Positions 47,067-57,492 of a stretch of 64,000 bases of DNA are shown in pieces. The DNA is from Paracoccus methylovorus. Its GTDB lineage: Bacteria > Pseudomonadota > Alphaproteobacteria > Rhodobacterales > Rhodobacteraceae. The notes below the pieces were generated by a model, which worked only from the letters and a program-made list of their open reading frames with translations, made no database searches and had not been told where the DNA came from. Every line of letters starts with the position of its first letter. The first letter of the stretch is position 1. Location of the stretch: positions 1,612,001 through 1,676,000 of the forward strand of contig NZ_CP070368.1 in the NCBI RefSeq assembly GCF_016919705.1. Reading direction: 5' to 3'. Both the position numbers and the translations under genes were made by a program.

Positions 47067-47849
47067 CTAAAGCCCCGTCGCGTCCTCGGGTTCGACCAGC
47101 ACCAACCCGACCTCTTCGCGGTATTGCCGCAACAACGCTTGCGTCGCCGGATCGGCGGGCAGCAGCAGATGCGTCGCCCCGTGATTGCGGCAGACAAGCG
47201 CCTGCCAAAGCGCCGCGCGCGGACCGATATGAAAAGGCGCAATCTTGAGCGGCAGCAGCACCGCGCCAAGTTCAACAGCCAGCCGCCCGGCAGCCATCTC
47301 ATCCGCCGGATCGCATGCCAGCACCCGCTTACAGTCCTGCGTACGGAAATGCGCGCGCCAGCCGTTCGGCCCATTCCGGGCATCGCCCACAGCGGGCAGC
47401 CCCTTGACCGGACCACCCAGTCGGACCGCTCCAAAGGTCGCGCCCGGTTGCGATGATTCGCCAGAGACAGCCGGGGGCCCACCCCCCTCGGGCCGCCACT
47501 TGTCGGTAACCGAGAGAATGGCCAGAACAGCGCCTTGGGGACCGCGCAGGGCGATATCCTCGCCCGGCTCGACCTGATCGGCAAATTCCGCCGCGACATC
47601 CAGCACCACGGGCACCGGCCACAGCGCGCCCGAGGTCAGCCGCATCCCCTCGGCCACCGAATCGCAATCGGCCTGCGTCAGGAAACCGCGCAGAGGAAAG
47701 AAAGCACCGCTGGTCAGCAGTTCCAGTTCGGCCAGTTGCGCCGCGGTCAGGTCCCATGCGAGCAAGCGCTCTGCCCCGGCGCGCAACTGCTGCCCGGCGT
47801 CGGGACTGACCATGAGTTCGCGGATTGGCTGGTGATGCGGCAAGGTCAT
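47067..47849 (-). CDS. Degenerate ATP-sulfurylase-like protein
   Basis: 260 residues, against about 390-570 for real ATP sulfurylases. The N-terminal PUA-like domain is well kept (LLTSGAFFPLRGFLTQADC, then LTSGALWPVPVVLDV), and near the C-terminus GPRAALWQALVCRNHGATHL matches the family's GPREALWHAIIRKNYGCTH. The catalytic QxRNPxHxxH motif is missing: the equivalent place reads HFRTQDCKRVLA, and about 80 residues of the catalytic domain are gone. It is therefore unlikely to make APS. It follows trxB after 39 bp on the same strand. A sensor or sulfite/sulfate-linked regulatory role is possible but not shown. Confidence 0.8.
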   Translation of the reverse strand: MTLPHHQPIRELMVSPDAGQQLRAGAERLLAWDLTAAQLAELELLTSGAFFPLRGFLTQADCDSVAEGMRLTSGALWPVPVVLDVAAEFADQVEPGEDIALRGPQGAVLAILSVTDKWRPEGGGPPAVSGESSQPGATFGAVRLGGPVKGLPAVGDARNGPNGWRAHFRTQDCKRVLACDPADEMAAGRLAVELGAVLLPLKIAPFHIGPRAALWQALVCRNHGATHLLLPADPATQALLRQYREEVGLVLVEPEDATGL

Positions 47850-47888
47850 CGGCGGTCTCCGCGATAGTTGGTTAAATCTGCCCGCCCT

Positions 47889-48941
<1,053 letters not shown>

Positions 48942-49068
48942 TCACCACCGGCCCGGCATGCAATCCACAAGGCCGTCTCCCGTATCGGTGGAAAGAATGT
49001 TGCGCAATCCGACCTCGCGGGATAGTTTCCGGCATGTTTTTTGCCGCATTGGCAAGACAGGAGACCTG

Positions 49069-49569
49069 ATGACCGCCGCCAGACTTGACGAGATCGACCG
49101 CAAAATTCTGGCGGAACTGCAAGCCGACGGCCGCATGACCAATGTCGAATTGGCCCGTCGCGTCGGCATTTCCGCCCCGCCCTGCCTGCGCCGGGTCCGT
49201 GCACTGGAAGAGACGGGCTATATTCGCGGCTATCACGCCGATATCGACGCCCGCGAACTGGGCTTCGAGGTGCAGGTCTTTGCCATGGTGCGCCTGCACA
49301 GCCAGTCCGAACGCGACCTGTCCGCATTCGAGGCACTGGCCTGCGATTGGCCCTTGGTGCGCGAGTGCCACATGCTGAACGGCGAAATCGACTTTATCCT
49401 GAAATGCGTCTCGCCCGATCTGCCCAGTTTTCAACGATTCCTGACGGAAAAACTGACCTCGGCGCCGAACGTGGCTTCGGTCAAGACCTCGCTGGTGATC
49501 CGCTGCGCCAAGGATGAACCGGGCGTGCCCTTCAGCGTAGTCGAGGAACGCGTGGCGGCGCTGGGATAA
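49069..49569 (+). CDS. Lrp/AsnC-family transcriptional regulator
   Basis: 166 residues. Start at 49069 (MTAARLDEIDRKILAELQAD) with AGGAG upstream; the frame continues further back without a start signal. N-terminal helix-turn-helix (TNVELARRVGISAPPCLRRV) and C-terminal RAM/ACT-like domain (FEVQVFAMVRLHSQ, EIDFILKCVSPDLPSFQRFL) that binds amino acids. Divergent from trxB. Likely a local regulator rather than global Lrp. Confidence 0.94.
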   Translation: MTAARLDEIDRKILAELQADGRMTNVELARRVGISAPPCLRRVRALEETGYIRGYHADIDARELGFEVQVFAMVRLHSQSERDLSAFEALACDWPLVRECHMLNGEIDFILKCVSPDLPSFQRFLTEKLTSAPNVASVKTSLVIRCAKDEPGVPFSVVEERVAALG

Positions 49570-49623
49570 GGGCGCAAGACCAACCCGGCATGATGCATGG
49601 CGCAGCCCGCCCGGGATCGCCTT

Positions 49624-50388
49624 TTAAAGCGCGATGACCGAGATCAGCCGGCCGTAATCCGCCTGTTTTTGATGCGTGCTGCGGCGATAAGAGAAAAAGC
49701 GGTCGGCATCGGAATAGGTGCAATGCCGGGTCCATTCCGCCTCGACCCCTGCCTCGCGCAGCCGCATCAGCCCAAAGGATGGCAGGTCGAACATCGGCCG
49801 CCCGTTTGGCCCTCCGGCGAAGAAACGGTGATAATCCGGTTCTTCGACCAGGAATTCGTCCATGAAATCCTCGCTCACCTCATAGGCGCGCTGGCTGATC
49901 GTGGGGCCGATAACAGCGCGGATGCGGGTTGCGCCCAGATCGTTCATCGCGCCCACCGCCGCCTCGATCACGCCCGAAAGCGCGCCGCGCCATCCGGCGT
50001 GAACGGCCCCGATCACCTGGGCTTCCGGGTCGGCCAGCAGGATCGGCTGGCAGTCGGCGGTCAGAACCGCCAGCGCCACGCCAGGCTGGTCTGTAATGAT
50101 GCCGTCGGCGCGGATGCGGGCAAGATCAGCAGGGTCGTCGCCCTGCCGCAGCACGGCGATCTCGGCCGAATGAACCTGATGCACGGTGGCAAGCCCGCCG
50201 GAAGGCACGCCCATCGCCTTGGCGACCCGGGCGCGGTTGATGCTGACGATCTCTGCCTGATCGCTGGAGCCGTAGCCGCAGTTCAGCCCCGCGAACAGCC
50301 CGGAAGAGGCGCCCCCGCGCCGCGTGAAAAAGCCATGCCGCACCGAGGTGAGCAGCGGGTGGGTCAGAATCTCAAGCGTCGTCTGCAT
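49624..50388 (-). CDS. pgeF: Peptidoglycan editing factor / laccase-domain protein (YfiH)
   Basis: 254 residues from ATG 50388 ([20 protein letters not shown]). Multicopper-laccase-like COG1496 fold: HGFFTRRGGASSGLFAGLNC, VHQVHSAEI (zinc His), LTADCQPILLADPEAQVIGA (Cys) and HAGWRGALSGVIEAAV (His). The family comprises zinc-dependent purine nucleoside phosphorylase/adenosine deaminase activities (human LACC1/FAMIN, bacterial YlmD) and PgeF, which corrects L-Ser misincorporation in peptidoglycan. It overlaps the methyltransferase gene by 17 bp. Confidence 0.93.
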   Translation of the reverse strand: MQTTLEILTHPLLTSVRHGFFTRRGGASSGLFAGLNCGYGSSDQAEIVSINRARVAKAMGVPSGGLATVHQVHSAEIAVLRQGDDPADLARIRADGIITDQPGVALAVLTADCQPILLADPEAQVIGAVHAGWRGALSGVIEAAVGAMNDLGATRIRAVIGPTISQRAYEVSEDFMDEFLVEEPDYHRFFAGGPNGRPMFDLPSFGLMRLREAGVEAEWTRHCTYSDADRFFSYRRSTHQKQADYGRLISVIAL

Positions 50389-51448
50389 CTTCGTCCAGGG
50401 GCTCGAATCCAGCAGGCACGGGCGCATGGCGAGCCCATAAGGCCAGCACCTTGAACAGGTGACCCATTTCCCCGGGCGCGGTCAAGCGATGAAGCGCAGC
50501 CATCGCGCCGGCATCCCCCGCCTGCGCTAAGCGTTCCGCACGTTCCCTGATGCCCAGCCGCAACAGCCATTCGCCCTGCGTGACCATACGCGAAGCGCGG
50601 GCGCCAGCAGCACGCGCCGCCATGGCCAGCGGCGCGAAATCCACATGCGCGGTCAGGTCGGCCTCGCCCGGATTGGCCAGAGGCCCCTCGGGGGAATGGC
50701 GGCGCAGGGCCTGAAAGGTATCTCCCTGCCCGTTCCACCCACCATAGTCGATGACGATGGCACAGCCGCCATGCGCGGCGATTCGCCCGGCGACCTGCGC
50801 GGCGATCGGCACGGCATCGGGACAGAATTCATGGATCGCCCCATCGGTCAGGGACGGCAGGCGGGACCCCAGCGCCTCGTCACTCACCGGGGCCAGCCCC
50901 AGTTCCAATCCGCCCTGTGGGTCCAGAACCACGACCCGTTCGGCCCATCCCTTCCCGACTCGCTGGAACTGACGGATCGGCAGGGCATCGAAAAACTCAT
51001 TGGCAACCAGAAACAGCGGGGCCTGCGGCAACTGCGAAACACCGTCCAGATGGTCGATTTCGCCAAGCTTTTCGTTCTGCACCCGGCGCAGATGCGGCGA
51101 TGCCTCGACCAAGGCGACACGGGCCGCCCGGGCCATGCCGGGCACCACGCGAATGGCGCGCAGGATATCGGCCATCAGCGTGCCCCGCCCGGGGCCAATC
51201 TCGGCCAGAGTAAAGGGGCTGGGCGACCCCTGATCCAGCCACGATTGCGCCAGCGCCAGCCCCACCATCTCGCCAAACATCTGACTGATCTCGGGCGCGG
51301 TGGTGAAATCGCCCGCGGCGCCGAAAGGGTCGCGCGTCGCGTAATAGCCATGTTCGGGATGCAGCAGGCAAAGCCGCATGTATTCATCCAGAGGCATCGG
51401 GCCGGACAGCCGGATGCGCGCGGCGATCAGTCGCGCCAGCGGCGTCAT
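50372..51448 (-). CDS. SAM-dependent methyltransferase, MidA/NDUFAF7 family
   Basis: 358 residues. COG1565 features: [39 protein letters not shown], the SAM-binding [19 protein letters not shown] and [14 protein letters not shown]. The mitochondrial relative NDUFAF7 dimethylates an arginine of complex I, so a similar role in complex I assembly is a fair guess. It starts with a 4-nt overlap on lgt (ATGA) and overlaps pgeF at its end, giving the operon lgt-midA-pgeF. Confidence 0.92.
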   Translation of the reverse strand: MTPLARLIAARIRLSGPMPLDEYMRLCLLHPEHGYYATRDPFGAAGDFTTAPEISQMFGEMVGLALAQSWLDQGSPSPFTLAEIGPGRGTLMADILRAIRVVPGMARAARVALVEASPHLRRVQNEKLGEIDHLDGVSQLPQAPLFLVANEFFDALPIRQFQRVGKGWAERVVVLDPQGGLELGLAPVSDEALGSRLPSLTDGAIHEFCPDAVPIAAQVAGRIAAHGGCAIVIDYGGWNGQGDTFQALRRHSPEGPLANPGEADLTAHVDFAPLAMAARAAGARASRMVTQGEWLLRLGIRERAERLAQAGDAGAMAALHRLTAPGEMGHLFKVLALWARHAPVPAGFEPLDEDADDA

Positions 51449-52335
51449 GTCGCGCCGTGCGAAAGGGCCGGCCGCATCCGGGCGCGGATCAGGAAGGCCA
51501 GCCCGACCAATATCATCGGCAGCGACAACAACTGCCCCATGGTCACGCCCCAAACCGGACCGCCCAGCACATGGCCCAGCGGATTGTCCGGCGTGATGAA
51601 TTGCGCATCTGCCTGCCGGAAGAACTCGACGACAAAACGCGACAGACCATAACCCATCAGGAACACCCCCAGCGCCTGCCCCGGACGACGCAAGCCCCCG
51701 GCGCGAACCAACAGGAACAAAACGGCGGCCAGCACCACGCCCTCAAGCCCGGCCTCGTAAAGCTGGCTGGGGTGCCGCGCGCAGGGGCCGACGATGCCAG
51801 GGCAATTCTGCGCCGCCTCTCCCGGAAAGATTACGCCCCAAGGGGCATCGGTCGGCCGGCCCCAAAGCTCGGCATTGATGAAATTCGACAGCCGGCCAAG
51901 GCCCAGCCCCACGGGAGTCGCCACCGATAGCGCATCCGCCAGCCGCAGCGCCAGGATGTCATGGCGGCGGCAGTACCACCAGGACGCCAGCACCACGCCC
52001 AGAAACCCGCCGTGAAAGGACATCCCGCCGCGCCATATCACCGGGATCTGCACCGGATTGGCCAGATAATAGCCGGGCTCGTAGAACAGAACGAACCCCA
52101 GCCGCCCGCCCAGCACCACGCCGGCAATGACCCAGGTCAGCAACTCCTCGACCTGCTCGGGGCGCATCGGGGGTTGATCGCCCCAGAGCGGCGGGCGCCG
52201 CATCAGCGCGACGATAATGCGCCAGCCGATCAGCAGCCCGGCCAGATAGGCCAGCGCATACCAGCGCAGCGAGAACTCCATGCCGAGCAGATGGATGGTA
52301 AAGATCTCGGGCGAAATGTCGGGAAATGGGATCAT
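51445..52335 (-). CDS. lgt: Prolipoprotein diacylglyceryl transferase
   Basis: 296 residues, about seven membrane helices; transfers diacylglycerol to the lipobox cysteine of prolipoproteins. Start at 52335 ([20 protein letters not shown]). Signature region: [20 protein letters not shown] with the essential His, [33 protein letters not shown]. The window contains at least two lipoprotein substrates (M48 protease and GH25 protein). Confidence 0.97.
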   Translation of the reverse strand: MIPFPDISPEIFTIHLLGMEFSLRWYALAYLAGLLIGWRIIVALMRRPPLWGDQPPMRPEQVEELLTWVIAGVVLGGRLGFVLFYEPGYYLANPVQIPVIWRGGMSFHGGFLGVVLASWWYCRRHDILALRLADALSVATPVGLGLGRLSNFINAELWGRPTDAPWGVIFPGEAAQNCPGIVGPCARHPSQLYEAGLEGVVLAAVLFLLVRAGGLRRPGQALGVFLMGYGLSRFVVEFFRQADAQFITPDNPLGHVLGGPVWGVTMGQLLSLPMILVGLAFLIRARMRPALSHGAT

Positions 52336-52461
52336 GAGCTCCTCGTTTCGGCGCGGGCAGGCTACGCGGGGGCGGTCTTGTGTCAACCGCTGCCGTCAGG
52401 CAATTGAACAGCAGCGCCACCGGGGCCATATAGGGGGTCTCGCTGAACCGAAAGGCCCGCC

Positions 52462-52716
52462 ATGACCGCAAACAACCGCATTCTCGACGATCTCTCGAAA
52501 TTGATGACCAATGCCATGGGCGTGGCCCAAGGCGCCAAGGACGAGGCACAGACCGCCTTCAACGGCTGGATCGATCGATGGCTGGCCGAGCGGGACTTCG
52601 TCACCCGCGAGGAATTCGAGGCCGTGCGCGAGATGGCGATCAAGGCCCGGACCGAGAATGCCGAACTGCGCGCACGCCTTGACGCGCTTGAGGGCAAGAC
52701 GGACGCTCAGGGCTGA
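52462..52716 (+). CDS. ubiK: UbiK accessory factor family protein
   Basis: 84 residues. MTANNRILDDLSKLMTNAMG begins the BMFP/YqiC pattern; the C-terminal helix AEIKARTENAELRARLDALE-like segment (KARTENAELRARLDALEGK) forms the trimeric coiled coil. UbiK assists aerobic ubiquinone biosynthesis by organising the Ubi complex. Divergent from lgt; its 3' end overlaps the convergent DUF6476 gene by 10 bp. Confidence 0.92.
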   Translation: MTANNRILDDLSKLMTNAMGVAQGAKDEAQTAFNGWIDRWLAERDFVTREEFEAVREMAIKARTENAELRARLDALEGKTDAQG

Positions 52717-53012
52717 ACCTGCTGGTGCAGCCGCCCTTGCTTGTCATACAGCAGCACCTCGCCCGTTTCGGTCACCACCACCAGCCAATCGCGGGCGAAA
52801 GTGACGGCGGCGGGGTGCGCCCCTTCGGGCAAAACGATCTGCTCGGGCAATTCCGGCAGCGGCGGCTGCGACAGGCGCAACCATAAAAGCGCCGCGATCA
52901 CCAGCATGCCCAGACCCATCACCACCGCCAGCGCGGTCACCAGCATGCGCAACCAGCGCAGCATCGGCAGCGCTTCCTCTGGTCCTGCATCCAGCCTATC
53001 ATCCCGTGCCAT
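52707..53012 (-). CDS. DUF6476-type single-pass membrane protein
   Basis: 101 residues from ATG 53012, with AAGGA about eight bases upstream. One membrane helix (MLVTALAVVMGLGMLVIAAL) at about residues 23-42, then a periplasmic tail ending in TFARDWLVVVTETGEVLLYD and KQGRLHQQVQP. Matches a small Rhodobacterales family of unknown function. Its start codon overlaps the divergent RluA-family start codon by two bases in CCATGG. Confidence 0.85.
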   Translation of the reverse strand: MARDDRLDAGPEEALPMLRWLRMLVTALAVVMGLGMLVIAALLWLRLSQPPLPELPEQIVLPEGAHPAAVTFARDWLVVVTETGEVLLYDKQGRLHQQVQP

Positions 53013-54036
53013 GGCCGAAATCCTTATCACCATTCCCGAAGGTCTGTCCGAGCGTCTTGATAAGGCGCTTGCCCTTGCCGCGCCAGAGCAGGCGGCGCTG
53101 TCGCGTTCGCGCCTGACGAAACTGATCGCCGAGGGCGCGGTTCTTGGCCCCTCCGGCCCGGTAACGGACGGCAAGGCCCGGGCCGAGACCGGCGACTACC
53201 GGGTCCTGATCGGTGCGCCCGAGCCGCTCGAGGCGCAGCCCGAGCCGATACCGCTGGCGATTGCCTATGAGGACGCGGACCTGATCGTCGTGGACAAGCC
53301 CGCCGGCATGGTGGTGCATCCCGCACCCGGCGCACCATCAGGCACGCTGGTGAATGCCCTGCTGGCGCATTGCGCAGGCAGTCTGTCGGGGATCGGCGGG
53401 GCCGCCCGGCCGGGCATCGTGCACCGCATTGACAAAGAAACCTCGGGCCTTCTGGTGGTGGCGAAAACCGACCGGGCTCATCAGGGGCTGGCACGGCAAT
53501 TCGCCGACCACACGGCGCGGCGTCGTTATCTGGCCCTTGCCCACGGCATGATCGACGCTGCCGACGCAAGGCTGCGCGGCCTGCCGGGCATCAGCTTCGA
53601 ACCGGGCAGCGTGCTGCGGATCGCCACCCTGATCGGCCGCCACCCCGGCGACCGGCAGCGTCAGGCAGTCAGCTTTCATAACGGCCGCCATGCCGTGACC
53701 CGCACCAAGGTGATCGAGGCTTTCGGCACGCCTCCGGCCGCCATGCTGGTCGAATGTCGATTGGAAACCGGGCGCACCCATCAAATCCGCGTGCATATGG
53801 CCCATGCGGGATTGGGCCTGATCGGCGACCCGGTTTATGGTGGGAACAGGCGGGCCTCGGCCAAGGTGCTGGGCACGGATGCAACCGATGCCATCGCCGC
53901 CTTTTCCCGGCAGGCCCTGCATGCGGCCGAGTTGGGGTTTGAACATCCGGTCAGCGGCCAGACGCTGACCTTTGCCAGCCCGTTGCCGCCCGACATGGCC
54001 GGATTGCTGGCGATACTGCGCGGCGAGCTGGTCTGA
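53011..54036 (+). CDS. RluA-family 23S rRNA pseudouridine synthase (RluD-like)
   Basis: 341 residues. N-terminal S4 domain (LSERLDKALALAAPEQAALS, then LTKLIAEGAVLG), then the synthase core with YEDADLIVVDKPAGMVVHPA and catalytic Asp in GIVHRIDKETSGLLVVAKTD, and VECRLETGRTHQIRVHMAHA near the C-terminus. Makes pseudouridines in helix 69 of 23S rRNA if a true RluD. No Shine-Dalgarno is apparent before the ATG at 53011, whose codon overlaps that of the divergent neighbour. rpoH follows after 66 bp, a widely conserved alphaproteobacterial arrangement. Confidence 0.93.
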   Translation: MAEILITIPEGLSERLDKALALAAPEQAALSRSRLTKLIAEGAVLGPSGPVTDGKARAETGDYRVLIGAPEPLEAQPEPIPLAIAYEDADLIVVDKPAGMVVHPAPGAPSGTLVNALLAHCAGSLSGIGGAARPGIVHRIDKETSGLLVVAKTDRAHQGLARQFADHTARRRYLALAHGMIDAADARLRGLPGISFEPGSVLRIATLIGRHPGDRQRQAVSFHNGRHAVTRTKVIEAFGTPPAAMLVECRLETGRTHQIRVHMAHAGLGLIGDPVYGGNRRASAKVLGTDATDAIAAFSRQALHAAELGFEHPVSGQTLTFASPLPPDMAGLLAILRGELV

Positions 54037-54102
54037 CGGAACCCGGACCGCACCGATAGCGTTCACAATTACCCGCCAAAGTGCGGGACAGGGAATTTTC
54101 AA

Positions 54103-55008
54103 ATGGCGAACTATCAGATCCTTCCGGCACCCAGCCCCGAACAGGGGCTGAACCGCTATTTGCAGGAAATCCGCAAGTTCCCTCTGCTGGAACCGGAAGA
54201 GGAATACATGCTGGCCAAGGCCTGGGTCGATCATGAGGACGCCGAGGCGGCACAGCGGCTGGTCACCAGCCACCTGCGGCTCGCGGCCAAGATCGCCATG
54301 GGGTATCGTGGCTATGGCCTGCCGCAGGCCGAGGTCATTTCCGAAGCGAACGTGGGCCTGATGCAGGCGGTGAAACGCTTTGACCCCGAAAAAGGCTTTC
54401 GTCTTGCGACCTATGCGATGTGGTGGATCCGCGCCTCGATCCAGGAATATATCCTGCGGTCCTGGTCGCTGGTCAAAATGGGCACCACTTCGGCGCAGAA
54501 AAAGCTGTTCTTCAACCTGCGCAAGGCCAAGTCGCGGCTGGGTGCGCTGGAGGAAGGCGACCTGCGCCCCGAGAATGTCGCCCAGATCGCCCATGACCTG
54601 AACGTGACCGAGCGCGAAGTCATCGACATGAACCGTCGTTTGTCCGGCGGCGATGCCTCGCTGAACGCGACTGTCGGGTCGGGCGACGGCGAATCGACCG
54701 CGCAATGGCAGGACTGGCTGGAGGATGAGGACGCAAACCAGGCCGAAGCCTTTGCCGAGGCTGACGAAATGTCGGCCCGGCGCGAGATGATGATCGCCGC
54801 GATGGATGTGCTGAACGACCGCGAAAAGGACATCCTGATGGAGCGTCGGCTGCGCGACAATCCAATGACGCTGGAGGATCTTTCGACACGTTACGCGGTT
54901 TCGCGCGAGCGCATCCGTCAGATCGAGGTCCGGGCCTTTGAGAAGCTGCAAAACCGCATCCGGGAACTGGCGCGCGAAAGAGGCATGACCGTGCCTGAAA
55001 CCGCCTGA
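54103..55008 (+). CDS. rpoH: RNA polymerase sigma-32 factor
   Basis: 301 residues; heat-shock sigma factor. Region 2 has [20 protein letters not shown] and [20 protein letters not shown]; the RpoH box [10 protein letters not shown] is exact; region 4 ends with [21 protein letters not shown] short hairpin (54072-54076 with 54083-54087) sits just before the ribosome site AGGGA and might affect translation. Many Rhodobacterales have two RpoH copies; which one this is cannot be told here. Expected to act on the hsp20 promoter at about 46.2 kb. Confidence 0.97.
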   Translation: MANYQILPAPSPEQGLNRYLQEIRKFPLLEPEEEYMLAKAWVDHEDAEAAQRLVTSHLRLAAKIAMGYRGYGLPQAEVISEANVGLMQAVKRFDPEKGFRLATYAMWWIRASIQEYILRSWSLVKMGTTSAQKKLFFNLRKAKSRLGALEEGDLRPENVAQIAHDLNVTEREVIDMNRRLSGGDASLNATVGSGDGESTAQWQDWLEDEDANQAEAFAEADEMSARREMMIAAMDVLNDREKDILMERRLRDNPMTLEDLSTRYAVSRERIRQIEVRAFEKLQNRIRELARERGMTVPETA

Positions 55009-55286
55009 TCCGCGATTGCTGCCGGCGCGTCCTTTCCATGGCCTGTCAGAATGGGGTCCCCTACGGCGCGGGTGTCGGGGACGGATTACGAAACCCGAGG
55101 AGTTGGCCGTCGGACGGATACGCCCCCGTAGAGCCGCCGGAAGACGGGCGAGCTTCGCAGTGCCGGAAAGCATTGCAGTGCCGTTGCGGCCCGACTTGCA
55201 GCAGCCGAAAAATCCGCGCAGTTTTCCCGGCTCCAACCGGTTTCTCTGCGGTAGCAGGTTGGAAATTATCGTGACAACGGGCAGAG
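55009..55286. other. Intergenic stretch after rpoH
   Basis: Between the rpoH stop and the promoter of the next gene. GC-rich with several short inverted segments; the frames crossing it are coding shadows. I see no tRNA arms, no terminator with a T-run and no recognised RNA gene. Confidence 0.6.
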
Positions 55287-55314
55287 TTGACCGAAGCCCG
55301 GCGTGGATTATGGT
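55287..55314 (+). promoter_or_regulatory. Candidate sigma-70 promoter TTGACC-N16-TATGGT
   Basis: TTGACC at 55287-55292 and TATGGT at 55309-55314 with 16-bp spacing, ending 33 bp before the ATG at 55348. The -35 is one base from consensus; the -10 matches at the most conserved first two positions. Confidence 0.45.
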
Positions 55315-55347
55315 CGGGACAGGAAAGCAAAGGCCGGTGGCGCGGAC

Positions 55348-56367
55348 ATGACGGCGCTGAACCAATATCAACGGCTTGAAGCCGCAGGAATCTGGCGCGA
55401 GACGCCCAAATCGCAGCTGCGCGATGTGATCGTCTCTTTCGGGGACGCGACATTGATATTGACCGATCCGCGCTCGGAAATGCCGCTGGCGCATTGGTCG
55501 CTGCCCGCGGTAATGCGGCTTAACCCCGGCAAGCTGCCGGCGCGCTATGCCCCCGGCGGCGTCGATGCCGGCGAAGAACTGGAAATCGACGACGAGTTGA
55601 TGATCTCGGCCATTTCCAAGGTTCATCAGGTCATCGAGGCAAGCAAGCCGCATCCCGGTCGACTGCGCAGCGGGTTGATGCTGGGCGCGGCAGCCGTCAT
55701 GGCGCTGCTGGCGGTGTTCTGGGTGCCGCCCGCACTGGTGCGCCACGCCGCCGATATCGCGCCCCCTGCACAACGGGCCGAGATCGGGCGGATGGTCCTG
55801 GCCGAGATCGCCAAGACGACCGGTAACCCATGTTCGCGTCCGGCTGGTGATATGGTGCGGCAAAAGCTGGCGATGCGGTTGATCGGCCCGGATGCGCAGA
55901 TCATCGTGGTGCCCGCAAGCTTGGGCGGCGCGCTGCGCCTGCCGGGACCATTTACCGTCATCGGCGAAGATCTGATCGAGCGACAGGTGACGCCCGAGGT
56001 CGCGGCCGGTCATATCCTGGCCGCACAGGCGGCGGCAGTGCGCGATGATCCCCTGCTGGCCGCGCTGCGCCATGCCGGACCGCGGGCGACTTTCCATCTG
56101 CTGACTGCCGGGACGCTGCCCGCGAAATCCCTGTCGGGCTATGGCGAAAAGCTTTTGGCCGATGCGGTGCCACGCCCGGATGATGAACCGCTGCTGGCCT
56201 ATTTCACCCGCGCCGGAATCTCCAGCGAACCCTATGCCCGCTCGCTGGACCCAACGGGCGAAGCGGTACTGGGCCTGATCGAGGCCGACCCCTTTCGCAC
56301 GGCCGAGCCCCGGCCCGTGTTGAGCGAGCGCGAGTGGGTGGCGCTGCAGGAAATCTGCGACCAATGA
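55348..56367 (+). CDS. Membrane protein resembling an inactive M48-type peptidase
   Basis: 339 residues from ATG 55348. Residues 1-105 are cytosolic (FGDATLILTDPRSEMPLAHW, SLPAVMRLNPGKLP); one membrane helix lies at about 109-131; the rest is probably periplasmic. The segment RLPGPFTVIGEDLIERQVTP followed by EVAAGHILAAQ has the layout of the M48 peptidase core (LPGG-x-F-V...GLL...DELAxVLxHE-xxH), but the HExxH zinc motif reads GHILAAQ, so it should not be a peptidase. Conserved-looking cysteine at about 162. No named family recognised. It converges with the SPOR gene, 7 bp apart. Confidence 0.75.
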   Translation: MTALNQYQRLEAAGIWRETPKSQLRDVIVSFGDATLILTDPRSEMPLAHWSLPAVMRLNPGKLPARYAPGGVDAGEELEIDDELMISAISKVHQVIEASKPHPGRLRSGLMLGAAAVMALLAVFWVPPALVRHAADIAPPAQRAEIGRMVLAEIAKTTGNPCSRPAGDMVRQKLAMRLIGPDAQIIVVPASLGGALRLPGPFTVIGEDLIERQVTPEVAAGHILAAQAAAVRDDPLLAALRHAGPRATFHLLTAGTLPAKSLSGYGEKLLADAVPRPDDEPLLAYFTRAGISSEPYARSLDPTGEAVLGLIEADPFRTAEPRPVLSEREWVALQEICDQ

Positions 56368-56374
56368 TCGCGGG

Positions 56375-57421
56375 TCAGCGGGGAAAGGCATCGCCAAATC
56401 CCGCCTTGCGGATGGCGTCGAGCGCACGAACGATGGTTTCGCGGTCGGTAAAGGGCCCGGTCATGAGAAACTGCACATCGCGCCCACCAACCCGATCCTT
56501 CCCGCGCAACACTGGATAACCCATCTCCGCAACGCGCCCGGCGGCGCGTTCGGCATTTTGCGCATTGGCAAAAGTGCCGATCTGCACATAGCGCGCACCA
56601 GCCGGAATCATGCCAACCGAAGGCGTTACCGGCTTGGAAGGTGCATCAGGGCTGGCCCGAGGCGTCGCGACAGCCTTTGCCATGGCGGCAGGTTTTCCGC
56701 CTCCAGCTCGCGGTGGCCGGACTGCCATGACCTGCACAGGTTCTGACGCTTCGACAGCCCCGGCGGCAGGCAAGGTGAGAGGCGCGCTTTCGCCGGGCCC
56801 GGCACTGCTGCCCACCGGACGCATGAAACTGAGCCGCGACAGTTCGGATTTCGGCAGTGCCGCGCAATAACCCTGCGTGGGGTCGCTGAGAGCCGCCTTG
56901 CCCGGCTCGTCATCATAGCCCAGCAGACTACACAGCCGACGGTTGGGCTGCAGCGCCCCACCCATGTTCTGGCGCAAGGCGGGCGCCGCCGCCAAAGCCG
57001 CCCGCAATGTATCCGAAGGCGCAGATGAATGGGGTTCTGGGCCCAGATCCGGCAGACGCTCCATCGGGCGGGGGTCGCTGGCCAGTTCACCGGGGCGCAG
57101 GTTGGTGATGATTTTCAGCGACAGCGCCTCCTCCACCAGCTCGGCACGACTTCGTCCGGCATTCGGGTCCAGCGCCCGCAACCTGGCCTTGCCGTCCAGC
57201 CCGCGTGCCGACAGCGTGGGGGGATAGCCACAGATCAATGTGCCGTCGCGCGCGAGGCGCGCGCCCCAGCCCCCTGAATCATCGCGCAAAAAGACACAGC
57301 CGCGGCTGTCGATATACTGGCGGGATGGAAAATCGGCCGGTGGCTCTTCCGCCGGACGGAAGTCCTGCGCCACCGCAAACCCCGGCCAGAACGCCAGCAT
57401 GAGCCACAGAATTGCGCGCAT
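56375..57421 (-). CDS. SPOR-domain protein with signal peptide
   Basis: 348 residues. Signal peptide MRAILWLMLAFWPGFAVAQ. The N-terminal part has IDSRGCVFLRDDSGGWGARL, seen in envelope proteins of the group, then a low-complexity Ala/Pro-rich middle; the C-terminal 75 residues form a SPOR domain (RYVQIGTFANAQNAERAAGR, then QFLMTGPFTDRETIVRALDA), which binds denuded peptidoglycan at the division site. Likely a periplasmic cell-wall protein. Upstream upp is on the same strand with 71 bp between. Confidence 0.9.
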   Translation of the reverse strand: MRAILWLMLAFWPGFAVAQDFRPAEEPPADFPSRQYIDSRGCVFLRDDSGGWGARLARDGTLICGYPPTLSARGLDGKARLRALDPNAGRSRAELVEEALSLKIITNLRPGELASDPRPMERLPDLGPEPHSSAPSDTLRAALAAAPALRQNMGGALQPNRRLCSLLGYDDEPGKAALSDPTQGYCAALPKSELSRLSFMRPVGSSAGPGESAPLTLPAAGAVEASEPVQVMAVRPPRAGGGKPAAMAKAVATPRASPDAPSKPVTPSVGMIPAGARYVQIGTFANAQNAERAAGRVAEMGYPVLRGKDRVGGRDVQFLMTGPFTDRETIVRALDAIRKAGFGDAFPR

Positions 57422-57492
57422 CGTCCCATCCCCGAATCGGTATCCTGACCCGGTGATAGGACCTAAGCGCTGAAGAGCCGGTTAACGCAGAC

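Noticed and set aside
55009..55347. tRNA or other structured RNA after rpoH
   Set aside because: No acceptor or T-arm consensus could be matched; the short stems seen are expected in GC-rich DNA.
53338..56427. Open frame of about 1030 codons on the minus strand across the RluA-family, rpoH and downstream genes
   Set aside because: Antisense to three well-supported genes and without any recognisable domain.
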